From positions 186,001 through 250,000 of the forward strand of contig WHVA01000095.1 of NCBI GenBank assembly GCA_015179125.1: 64,000 nt of DNA. The letters are read 5' to 3'. The translations under genes were made by a program, and so were the position numbers. Of the stretch, positions 25,461-35,700 are shown one piece after another. The notes beneath the pieces are model-generated. The model was not told the DNA's origin, did no database searches, and worked only from the letters and a program-made list of their open reading frames with translations. This DNA is from Gautieria morchelliformis (lineage: Eukaryota; Basidiomycota; Agaricomycetes; Gomphales; Gomphaceae). How positions within the stretch are numbered: the stretch's first letter is position 1; every line of letters begins with the position of its first letter.

Positions 25461-26061
25461 CTAGATTGACATTCCACATCCAAGGTAATCCGAAATATGC
25501 TGGCGGCGTTGAGCCACAGTCGCGTTCTGTACAAAATGAAGGCCAAGAATTCCTGCAACAGTGTTGCACTGAGCAACTAAATAGAGTTAGGTAAGAGCAA
25601 AAAAAATCAGTGTAACACACGTACTTGGAAGGTCACGCAGCGCAGCTTTGGTAGCTGGGAGAGGAGGATCCAGAGGAATTGCAGGAGGATACCGGATGGG
25701 GCTATCAAGTGAAGCGGCCGTGTTGTATAACCGGATCGGCAGAAGGTCCTCCCTGCAAAATAGTGAGAACCTGAAGTGAATCATGATGGAAAAGTAAAGG
25801 GGCTTACATAGTTTGCAATCGTTGGTTGATCTGAACAAGTGTTTCGTTTATTTGAGCTAGCTGTTGATTCGTTTGGGCATTTTGCTGATTCATTTGGGCA
25901 TTTTGTTCATGCATTTGTGCCATGATTTGGGCATTTTGAGCTATGATTTGGGCATTCCGTTCAAACAATTGCTGAAGATTTTCAGCAAGCTGTGGCTGAT
26001 TTGCGGGTGGAAGGTTTTGAAGGAGAGCGGTCTGGCTGGTCGCAAAGTTAGGTTGAGCCAT
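25461..26061 (-). CDS. Mug135-like protein, copy C (intact, near-identical to copy A)
   Basis: It has the same exon structure and length as copy A (165 residues). The N-terminal exon is identical in translation, and exon 2 differs by single residues (PAIPLDPPLP against PAIALDPPLP). It lies at a fixed 6,033-bp offset from copy A, inside the recently duplicated two-unit block. The C-terminal AQRRQHISDYLGCGMSI is intact. Function is unknown. Confidence 0.7.
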
Positions 26062-26091
26062 GATAGTGATGACCGTTCAACTGAAAGCACG

Positions 26092-26367
26092 TCACACGTG
26101 ACTTCCATTTACGTAAGCACTGCGAACATGAGCAACGAGGATGCCACTCGATCCTGAGCCTCGTTTCCCATCGCTAGTCGAATCGCCCAACTCGCCATCA
26201 ACGTCATTGGGAAGCTCGTAGATACCACCTTCCGCATTGGAACTGGCGATCACCGATCGTTCGGCGTTATTGAAGGTGAACGTTCGTGGCTGAACATACT
26301 GATTGCCGAGCTTCCGCACGCTGAGTATTCCTATGTACATCCGAGCCCGTGGTGAGATCGTATTCAC
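26092..26367 (-). pseudogene. captured fragment of coatomer alpha subunit, unit 3
   Basis: Its translation is identical to the fragment at 20059-20334, as expected from the recent block duplication. It again ends directly against the next OMA1 copy. Confidence 0.65.
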
Positions 26368-26377
26368 ACTATTACAG

Positions 26378-27677
26378 TTTAGAAAAGGTTCCAGTGACTG
26401 GGCGTTGGCGCTTCATGGACGTTACTCCACAGGAAGAGTATAGATTTGAAATGGAAACCTGCAAGGAGCTGGTTAAGCAAGACGAGAGCCTGTTTCTTGA
26501 TCCGTCGCACCCCGCCTCTGTTTCTGTGTGACAGGTAGTGAGCCGTTTACTCCATGCGTCTGAACTTGGACAATTGAAGGACGAGGATGATTTGGGAACG
26601 CCTGGAGATACTTGAATGATGTCTCAACGCTTGGAGAAATCTCTGGTCAAACTACTACACCACAGCGACTGCCACGGACATGGAAGCTGCTGGTTGTGAA
26701 CGATCCCACCATCAATGCGATGGCTAGTTATGGTATGACCACTATTTCATCTATACTGATAAAATCTCCTAGCAATGCGCTTGCAGGCACTATTGTACTG
26801 TTTCTAGGCATTTTACCCTTCTCTGCGCAGACAAAGACCGTCTTGCTGCCGTGATCGGCCATGCCATGGTGATGGCCCTCTCATTCTCGATATTTAAGGC
26901 ACGTGTCTGAAGTTTTTACAATAGAAATCGCACACGTTGGTAAATACAGCGTTGTCCTACTGCCCAGTTATTCCTGATTCCTGTGCCTATATTTCATGAA
27001 CTGGCCCGACATTCCGCTGAAAGGCTGTCGTCTGTGACCGTGTTCACATCCGTCGCCTTTCTCATCGACTTCCTCCTCCAATCCACGCTCAATATTGGAG
27101 GCCGCGTTACTACACTTGAATTACAGTTCCGTCTCTAACACTCGCAGTAATCTCATACATTTTTTATATGACGGGCTTCCAAATTCGCGAAAACAAGAAT
27201 TAGAAGGTTTGGCGCATGTGCAATCAGTGCACTTTTCCTGAGCTTTGACGCATCATTACAGCGGACCTGATAGGCCTTACTTTAACTGCCAGAGCGTGTT
27301 TTGAACCCCTAGCCGCTTCCGAGTATTCTCGTGTTTCTTATTCTCTATACGCTTTGCATTGATTGATTATCAGGGTGCAGAAAGGCTTGGCCACGTTTCA
27401 GAACTCCAGACAGGTAAAACCGAGGGCGTTGGATTACTAAACACCCATCCGCTATATCAAGAACGAATACAGGTAGACAGAGCTGTCTTGACGACAGTTA
27501 GGACCTATGTATATGCTTACACGATCACCCGCGCGGTTTCTTGAGCCACTTCTTCCCGATGCATATGCTATTCGAGCAGCAAGCCCATCGTGCGCTGGGA
27601 TGGAGGAAAACTTGGGCGCGTTTGTAGAAATGGCAACGTCTGATGGTTCGAAGACTGAACGGAGTGCAGAGTGGTAA
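26378..27677 (+). pseudogene. OMA1 pseudogene, copy D
   Basis: Over exons 2-5 it is close to copy B and carries the same TGA, the same ACTTGAATG deletion and the same GGCCATGCCATGG insertion. From about 27400 onward it differs more (for example a lost base in FQKLQTG and a damaged acceptor CGCGCGGTTTC). Shared lesions show that B and D descend from one already broken copy. Confidence 0.9.
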
Positions 27678-27884
27678 AATATCTTATAGCCTCGATATAG
27701 GAATCTGATGTGGCACACGTGTCTCCGTCACAGACAAGATAAACTGAGTATACAGTGCAGCATATATTACATTTAAGTACAGGAAACATGGAAACCTCTT
27801 CGGAAATTTGAGTACTGGGTGGGTGGTGCGACCCAGTCAGAACCTACTATGCTGGCATCTGTTGGGAAAATCTACTTCCTCAGG

Positions 27885-29450
27885 GACTGCAGTTATAGGG
27901 GTTCGGTCTTGAATTGGAATGGTCCAGCGTGTTGGTTTGGTCATGTCGAGTGGTTTTTTTGATAATCCCTAACATATGCTCGCTTTTGATGCACTAATGT
28001 ATGACGCATGTGACCTACTTATGCGCTATGTAAGTCGCTTGAAACCCCACGCGCGCGCAAATGAGAATTTTTCAGCACCGCGCGAAGTGTAAAATACCTC
28101 GAATGGGGCGCGCATGGGATAATTTTTGTGCATCTCGACCGCCATACGAGTCGTCCTTGTCCACGCGCTGCGCAAGAGTTGCAGGAATGGAGACGCACAT
28201 AATAGGAGGCGGAGTGTGTGCCATGACGAGCACCCTCGAACGGCGGCCTTTCCATGCCAGCCGTCATCTTGAACCCGAGCCCAACCTGATGGATAATACT
28301 TCATCTAGCAGGTCGGTCATGACACCTCGCCCAACATGGTCTATATCTGTGTTCAGCCTCCCGCATGCAAAGGCAGCGACCGGGTCTGGCGTGACTTGGG
28401 TCTTCTGCAGTCCTGTTCAACTGGCGTCGTTACAATAAAATAATAATAATCTGCGTTTGCTTCTTGATGTGCACGTCCAGCCTAATAAGTCTCAGACAAA
28501 ATCGCGCTACATCAATCCGGGTCGTAGTACATAAACAAGTACACTGACCCGTCTTCTTCACTGTGTTTCGACTCGCAGCAGCCTCCTCAAGTGTACTACT
28601 ATCACTCGTCGTCACGCCTCGATTTGGGAAGTCGAGCAGGGCGACGTCACCAGCGAAAACAAATCTCGGAGGCGCCAAGGCACACCTAGGAACAAAAAGG
28701 CTCCCTGGGTGTCGAACGCGGGCATCCATGTCCACTTTCTTGAGTTCGATCCTGCCCAGACAATGGATTACCACTGATCTAGCAGGGAAGCGATAACATA
28801 ACATCCAACGTACTCTGTATATGTGTTCAGCCTCCCGCATGCAAAGGCAGCGACCTCTCCAGCGTCACTAGCGGCGCCTTCCGCAGTCCTGTCCAAGGCT
28901 GCTGTCAGCCACGGCGTTGTTACAGTAATTTGTAAAAATATATATATAATTTGCGTCTGCTTCTTGGCATGCCTACTAATTAGATACAGACGCGTTCTCG
29001 TCGTGTCACGCTCAGGCTACTTACTAGTGATTGGTGCTACATAAACAACTGCCACAACCGACCCCAATGCACTGGTGCAACCTACAGTCCTAGCTTCTTC
29101 TTCACTCTGTTTCGACGACTCGCACTAGCTTGCTCAAGTGTGCTATGTACTAGATCGACAGTGCGTGTTTTCTTACTTCACTGCTGCACTGCAGAGATGC
29201 GATGACGTTGATGCCCCGCTTCGGTTGATGATTCTGGTTCGAGCTTTGGGCACAGCATTCCAATGGTGTGAGGCCTGAGGCCTGAGGGTTAGTCGGCATT
29301 CCTGGAGTCAGGCCTTGTGTTCATTCCTCCGTTTTCAGCGTTTCCTTTTGGTTTCTTTCGACTGCGATCTTTTCTTGACATATCCCGTCTTCACTCATAT
29401 TACAAAATTGTCCGACATACCTCACAGTGTATAGCATCCCCATCTCAGTT
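27885..29450. other. 1.5-kb insertion in unit 4 with an internal direct repeat
   Basis: Array sequence stops near 27880 and resumes near 29455, so this stretch interrupts unit 4. It contains a diverged direct repeat: TGTTCAGCCTCCCGCATGCA occurs at about 28350 and again at about 28822. Each copy is followed by a similar cytosine-rich block and a TTTGCGT(T/C)TGCTTCTTG stretch, giving a period of about 470 bp. No recognisable protein is encoded. It may be a remnant of a mobile element or a captured segment. Confidence 0.5.
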
Positions 29451-29599
29451 CCCAGTAGTTTTCCATCGTCACAGCATTACAATTCATGCACCTTTTAACG
29501 GACAAACATACTAAGTAGCGACAACTGACGTGGATTTATGAAGAATTGCGTGCGCTGCTACCTTGAAAATTATGTTCTGCATCCAGCTCAATGGTGTCA

Positions 29600-30245
29600 C
29601 CGATGTCCACCTCGTTCTAGAGGGACATTCCACATTCAAGGTAATCAGAAATCCATCAGCAAATTTCAGATTACCTTGGATGTGGAATGTCACTCTAGAC
29701 ACACACCTGTAAGGCCATGCAGTACAGCTTTGGTGGTTGGGAGAGGTGGATTTATAGCAATTGCAGGAGGATATCGGATAGGGCTATCAAGAGAAGCTGA
29801 GGTGTTGTATAACCGGAACGGCAGGAGGTCCTTCCAAAATGTGAGAACCCGATGTGAATCATGACCGAAAATTGAATGGGCTTACATGGTTTGCAATCGT
29901 TGATTGATCCGATCAACCAACGATTGCAAACCATGTAAGCCGAACAAGCGTTTTGTTTATCTGACCGAGCGTTTCGTTCATCTGAGCGACTCAGGCGTTT
30001 TGCTGATTCATCTGAGCCATGATTTGGGCGTTCTCGCCCAAATAATGGCTCAAATGAATCATCAAAGTGCGCAGAAACAATTGCTGAACATTTTCAGCAA
30101 GCTGTTCTTGATTCACGGCTGGAAGGTTCGGGACTCGAAGCGCGGTCTTGTTGGATTGACCAATGAGACCGCGCTTCTCCAAAACATCCCAGCAGCGAAT
30201 CACCAACAGCTTGCTGAAAATATTCAGCAATCATCACTATCATGG
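29600..30245 (-). pseudogene. Mug135-like pseudogene, copy D (broken by fold-backs)
   Basis: Pieces of all three exons are present in the expected minus-strand order: the 3' exon with its YLGC end near 29612-29700, exon 2 (LYNTSASLDSPIRYPPAI) near 29750-29830, and the N-terminal exon from 29880. Each piece is interrupted by a short inverted copy of itself, so no continuous frame remains. Confidence 0.8.
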
Positions 30246-30285
30246 CTCAACAGTGATGCCCGTTCAACTGAAAGCACGTCCGACT

Positions 30286-30460
30286 TCACCGGGCGTGGGA
30301 ACTTGCGTACGATTAGTAATCAGTACCGATCAAACTGTACTTAGCCCTGCAGATTACACCATTCGAAGCTGTCAACAACTTTGCTCACCCTCCCACAACT
30401 GGTACGCTCTTTTATTTGTTCAGTCACCAGGTTTGGATGAAATTTATATCAGGACACTGA
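30286..30460 (+). repeat. direct repeat with 31970-32140
   Basis: The stretch beginning TTCACCGGGCGTGGGAACTT and including CAACAACTTTGCTCACCCTC and GTCACCAGGTTTGGATGAAA recurs at about 31970-32140 with small indels. The two copies bracket the distal part of the array (coatomer fragment, second palindrome group and the fifth OMA1 remnant). Confidence 0.8.
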
Positions 30461-30463
30461 ATT

Positions 30464-30665
30464 GCGGCCCTCGACGAAGAGATCTACATGGAGCAGGCCG
30501 AAGGCAGCATCATTAAGGGAATGGAAAATCATGTCTGCCGGCTACGGAAGGGACTATACGGACTGAAACAATCAGGCCGTCAGTGAAATAAGACGCTGGA
30601 CAAGGCCATGGTCTCGCAAGGATTCACTCGCAACCCAGTTGACCACTGCGTATACAGCCGTTCCA
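30464..30665 (+). pseudogene. Ty1/copia reverse-transcriptase fragment
   Basis: The plus strand reads AALDEEIYMEQAEG, CRLRKGLYGLKQSGRQ, a TGA where a Trp is expected, then NKTLDKAM, GFTRN and VDHCVYSR. This is the copia RT segment between the first catalytic region and the YxDD region. It is a short dead piece and joins directly to an inverted coatomer fragment. Confidence 0.85.
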
Positions 30666-30668
30666 GTG

Positions 30669-30842
30669 ATCAGCCACGAACGCTCACTTTCAATAACGCC
30701 GAACAATCGGTGATTGCCAGTTCCAATGCGGAGGGTGGTATCTACGAGCTTGCCCTTCCCAATGATGTTGATGGCAAGTTGCGCGATTCGACTAGGGACG
30801 GGAAACGAGGTTCAGGATCGAGTGTCATCCTGCTCACAATCG
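30669..30842 (+). pseudogene. inverted coatomer alpha fragment
   Basis: It is the same segment as at 20059-20334 but on the opposite strand: QPRTLTFNNAEQSVIASSNA, then EGGIYELALPNDVDGKL and DSTRDGKRGSGSS. The inversion relative to the three other copies fits the inverted character of this part of the array. Confidence 0.65.
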
Positions 30843-31376
30843 TATGTAAATGGAAGCCAGGTGTGACATGCTTACTGTTGAACCGTCATCTACTACGGCT
30901 CCACCCAATTTTGCTACCATGCACCAGTGTCTACTAGACACTGGTGCAGTGCTTAGGTAAATGGAAGTCAGGTGTGACGTGCTTTCATTCTGTTGATTCA
31001 TCTGTGTTATGATCTGCGCATTTTGGAGGTTTATTTGTGTGGTGATGTGGGCGTTTTGTTGAAACAATTGTTCAACAAACTGTTGGTTATTCGCCGCCGG
31101 GATGTTTGGGAGACGCGCGGCCTCATTTGCCAACCCAAGTAGACACTAACAAAACGCCCACATCATGACTCAAATGAACCTCCAAAACATGCAGATCATA
31201 TCACAGATGAATCAACAGAATGCCCAAGCCAATCACCATGTCGCTAAGATGAACGAGACCCTCACCCACATAAACGAAACACTTAATCAGGTCAATGAAA
31301 CACATTCATGGACCTGAATAAGCGTTTGATTCATACGGGTCAGGGTCTCGTTTATCTTAGCGACATGGTGATCGGT

Positions 31377-31619
31377 CACTAAACACCCATCCGCTATATC
31401 GAGAACAAATACAGGTATGCAGAGCTGTCTGGACGACGGTTAGGATCTATGTATATGGTTACACGATCACCCGTGCAGTTTCTTGAGTCGCTTCTTCCCG
31501 ATGCATATGCTATTCGAGCAGCAAGCCCGTCGTGCGCTGGGATGGAGGAAAACTGGGGCACATTTATTGAAATGGCAACGTCTGATGGTTTGGAAACTGC
31601 TCTGAGTGCAGAGTGGTAA
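31377..31619 (+). pseudogene. OMA1 pseudogene, fragment E (last exons only)
   Basis: This encodes the NTHPLY-related end of the penultimate exon and the last exon (FLESLLPDAYAIRAASPSC, then a diverged tail and TAA). It follows directly after the last fold-back. The 3' flank to about 31790 is also shared with the other units. Confidence 0.85.
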
Positions 31620-32390
31620 AATAACCTATAGCCTCGATATAGGAATCTGATGTGGCACACGTGCCTCCGTCACAGACAAGATAAACTGAGTATACAGTGC
31701 AGCATATATTACAGTAAGTACAGTAAAAATGGAAATGGGACCCAGTAAGAACCCAACATGTTGGCATCTGTCGGGACGGGAAAACTCTGGCTAGACCAGA
31801 TAAGTGAGACAATAGCAGCTGAGCGCAGAATGCGAGTGCGAGCAATATAGTACGTCGTGTAGCTGTAGTATGCTTAAGACCAAAGCAGACCAGCCCAGAT
31901 TTAGCTAGAAGTCTTCTGAAAGCAGATCAGAACAGGTTAAAACATGCATACTATACACTTTTCGGTAGTTCACCGGGCGTGGGAACTTCGTACGATTAGT
32001 AATCAGTACCGATCAAGCTGCAGCCCTGCAGATTATTTACACCGTTCGAAGCTGTCAACAACTTTGCTCACCCTCCGAACTCCCACAACTGGTACGCTCT
32101 TGTTCGGTCACCAGGTTTGGATGAAATTTCACACCAGGACACTTGACAAAGTAGAGGCCGCCACCAGCTATTGTAACCGTATCATTTCCGACTCGTGCTT
32201 GTAATCCTACGACGTCTCTCTCTTGTATCTTATGGCTGGAATGTGAGTTGTTGTTTTCATATGGTGATGTTTTTAGTGCTGAATGGCCCTTGTGGTTCGC
32301 ACTGACTGCAGCGTCGACATCATCTACCTGACGGCGGTACGTGGCTCCTGCTGACTCTGTCCCAGCCTCAGTCGCTCACCAGTCACCTCG

Positions 32391-32711
32391 ATGGCCATGC
32401 ATACTCGGACAGACGCTTCTCATTCTTGGAGGTGCCGTCGGTGCGTATATGACTGTTCGTGCTTAGTGAAAGTGCGACAGCTGACAGATCTTGGTACGGT
32501 GCGGTCAGCTGCAATACTCTTCGTCGTAAACTCAATTTCCGCGTTCACCTCGACGACAAAGGAGAAGCTTAAATCGAAGGGATATGACGTGTCTCGCAAG
32601 GGTGTTGCGGTGCAGACGCAGAAGCGGTTTAATCGGGAAGATTATGTGGATGCGACGCAGAGGTGGGCTCTCGTGTCTGGACCGGTGTTTGAGCTTTCAT
32701 TTGACAATTAA
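32391..32711 (+). CDS. small hypothetical protein or gene fragment
   Basis: The 106-codon frame has protein-like composition in its second half (VRSAAILFVVNSISAFTSTT, KEKLKSKGYDVSRKGVAVQT, QKRFNREDYVDATQR). Just before, another frame reads TLLILGGAVGAYMTVRA, a possible membrane segment that an intron could join to it. I do not recognise the family. It may be the C-terminal part of a small membrane protein or a decayed remnant, since it sits next to the rearranged array. Confidence 0.35.
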   Translation: MAMHTRTDASHSWRCRRCVYDCSCLVKVRQLTDLGTVRSAAILFVVNSISAFTSTTKEKLKSKGYDVSRKGVAVQTQKRFNREDYVDATQRWALVSGPVFELSFDN

Positions 32712-35700
32712 TTGCGCTGCGCTCTCTTGCACGGTGGTGACATTTGAACAACAGAGGGCTCGTCAAGGCGTTTGGTGCGTCATCGTATGGCAAAGCAAGC
32801 AGCGATGGTTCGGGCCCCTCGTCAGACAAATTACAAGTGAGCTGCATTATCCACGATCCCCGTTGCAGGAACCTTGTCCTCAGCTTTTTGTAGACCCCCG
32901 AGTCCGATCAGACACTCAAAAAAACTCGTAGCGGACTACTTCGTCGGAAAGATAACAAGTCAAGCTGACTTTTATCGTCCGGCGCAAAACACGACGCATT
33001 TCCGGCTGCGTCATGTCCTGTGCCTGATCGATGCACGATTATTGTCGTATGTATTGGATGTACGTTGCTTCTCTTCTAACAAGCTTGCTGGTTTGGTAGG
33101 TCTCACTTTCGACTTGGCGAAAATACAGCTTGTTGTCTGCGCTGAAATTATTCTTGAACATACATACACTGTCCGTACTGTGACAGTACTAGTACTCACC
33201 ATGCATGCCATGGATATATGTATTTGCACCTGAACTTCAAACTGTTATTATCTGTAATAACTTCAGAATTGCTTTGTGCGACCTTCGCCCTGCTTACTAT
33301 TCGCTGTGATAATGCTGAAGGTCGTGGTCAAACCAGTAAGTTTGGTACGGCCATTTCCACAAGTTTCGCTCCGATCGTATGTAGCCAATTTGTAGCCAGC
33401 GCAGCGCCCAGGACCCTGCCTCCTTCTGTTTTTTCTTCTTTATGCAATATGACCGCCATAGGCAGGCATAAGTCGACGAATGCACATACGCCGGAAGTGC
33501 CGTCCCTAGCTCTTCTGGCAAGGTCTGAGCTGCATTTGACAAGGAACATGGCTGATAGGTTTCCAACCTTGCGCTATGACGGCCATCTTCGGGGGGAGCA
33601 TGGATCAATGAACAGCTTGTTGTAGATGCTAGGAGCGGATCGGTTCCTCGAAACGTCGCTTGTAGTACACGAGCGGCATAGATGTCGACAAGAATTTCCC
33701 GCAACTGAGCTTCTGGTTTCTATCGTCCCTTGCCTCTCTTGAGTATGGTCCCCTTCATGTAAGTTTGCGTAGACAAAATCTAGAGTGTGCAACTCATCGC
33801 TAAGTCCCAGTGGGGAATCGATGATGCTGATGAGGGTAGTCGTAGACCGATGTGCCACACACAGCCGGCTGGCGATGGACAAGGCTTGGCTGGTACGCAA
33901 CGAATGGTGAACTAGTCACGGTATGAGGCAATACGAGCAACAGACAACACCTGCGTCGTACGTCTCGTTGGGAGTGTTCGCCGTGGAGATGATATATTAC
34001 CCCGGAGCCCCATCGAGCGGGGGCGGTATTGAAAGATGCGTGCTCTTGCGCGATTCCGGGATCAGCGCTGTGCCCAACAACGAGATGTGCACCCAGCATC
34101 AAAAACGCCTGTACTTCCGAATCCGGTACCCCTATTCAAGGCGCTAGCATTGCCGAGGACCGGTTTGAGTGCATCACTCGTCATCAGCCACGCCTGCGGC
34201 GAGGCTTTCGGACGACTCGGACAAGGCACCATCGAACTCCCGATTCCCCGCTGAGACAGAGCATCATGCAACCAGGCCAGAGGCTGTGGGTAATGCGGCA
34301 CAATTGACCATCGCTCAAGCATGGATGGACAACTTTGCAGTAGCATTAGGATGTATATAAGCTCACGATGCAGGTCGCTAAGATAATGGTGTCACGGAAA
34401 TCCGAGCTGGGTGGAAATTGAATATAATCTCATATTCTTCATGTATCTGCTATACACAGCACGGATGGCGATCCATATGGCATGCTGAACACCCGGAATG
34501 GACTGCAACCAGAGTCTGGGAACTCATGTTGTCATGGTAGAAATGTGCCTGTTTTGGCAGTTCAGATCACACCAAGGCGGGATCCCCTTACAGTAATTTT
34601 CTGGGTTCACCTTCGTGTAATTGTTTTGTAAGTTGACGTGGGATAATGTAAGAGTGATAACGTGTACGATGCGTAAAATGGCAAGGAATATTAGTATGCA
34701 CGCCAGGACTAGTAAGTTAGTAGCTCGAATACTCACAGAGACGGGCGTTGTCGCTGACAGTTGCCACCCGCTCCACACTGCAGCTCAGAATGTTCCTTGC
34801 CGGACAGACCTGGGCGGAAAGTATGTAAAGTTATGTAAGTACTTGATGTTGTGAGTGCCAGGTACTGACCTGGCATGCTGTACCGAGGCAAATTAGGGTT
34901 CAAATTTCCAAACGTTCATGTACTTCGCAAGGACCAAGCCAGAAAAGCTCCGGTGGCGTGAGCCCTGTCGCTTGCACAGAATACCTTTTGGATCGCTGTC
35001 TCTCTCACCTGCACCTGTACCGCAAGGCACACCGTGACGCGTGACATACTTGACTTGGCGATCGTCGGTTAGTTATACTTATATGGTTAGTCACGGACGG
35101 ACGTAAGACGGCACATCTGTGTGGTTCCACAGTCTAATCATGGGTCACAGGTGCGTATGATCCAGTGGTGTTTCCATTTTAGTTAATTATAATTCGGAGC
35201 CGCTACAAGTTGTGTTGCTTGCTAAGTCTTCATGCACGGGTTTAGCTGAATAGCATTCGGATAATGGTCTAGCCTGGCAGGTAGAATTAGTCACTATCAC
35301 GGCAGACTATCATGGTGGCAGTCGTTCGGGATTAGATACTTGAGTTACTAGTCTAGACGGTGTCTGAGGCCAGCCGCCAGTGCCACTGGCAGGGTTCGGT
35401 GGAAAGCTCAATGTGCCTCCCGACGAACCCGCCGCCCCATTAATGGTCTCGGAGCCTGGAGGTTCCAAATCCCACATAAGTATGTGTGAGCTCGTCATTC
35501 GCTGGCGATTGGGCGGGTTCCTGACGAGCGTACCGCCACCGGATCTCAGTTTCCAACGGTTCTTTGGCCTGTTCGGGCCCCCAGGCGACCCGGCTGAGCA
35601 ACCACATCAAAAACCAAACTTGGACACTCACTGCCATAGCCGTTACACCCGACTACTTACCATTAACAGCTACAATAGCAGTTCAATGAATTTGGTTACC

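Larger units (their letters stand above)
29616..31373. repeat. series of seven fold-back palindromes made of Mug135-like sequence
   Basis: The inverted-repeat arms are: 29616-29652/29663-29699 (37 bp, 3 mismatches); 29880-29909/29911-29940 (30 bp, 1 mismatch, 1-base loop); 30001-30030/30035-30064 (3 mismatches); 30081-30154/30160-30230 (roughly 80% match); 30920-30933/30935-30948 (perfect 14 bp); 30986-31060/31148-31222 (75 bp, high match); 31231-31297/31308-31373 (about 66 bp). Arms are coding-strand pieces of the Mug135-like gene followed by their own reverse complement. They run nearly end to end in two groups, separated by copia and coatomer fragments. Confidence 0.9.
17393..31800. repeat. 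tandem segmental array (OMA1 3' part / unknown fragment / Mug135-like gene / coatomer fragment)
   Basis: The same block recurs with starts near 17393, 20330, 23434 and 26363, giving unit lengths of about 2.94, 3.10 and 2.93 kb. A longer, disrupted fourth unit follows, and a fifth fragment at 31377-31790. Each unit runs: 3' portion of OMA1 (+) from just before exon 2, about 0.6 kb with an unrecognised spliced fragment (+), a three-exon Mug135-like gene (-), and a coatomer alpha fragment (-). The left boundary lies inside OMA1 intron 1. The segment 18910-21370 is nearly identical to 24943-27403 at a fixed offset of 6,033 bp, so a two-unit block was copied recently. Confidence 0.9.

Noticed and set aside
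28430-28840. 136-codon minus-strand frame in the unit-4 insertion
   Set aside because: It is unlike any known protein, spans a diverged direct repeat, and the second repeat copy does not preserve the frame.
29600-31400. CRISPR-like array of repeats and spacers
   Set aside because: The repeats are inverted pairs of different sequence and length derived from a gene, not regular direct repeats; the DNA is eukaryotic.
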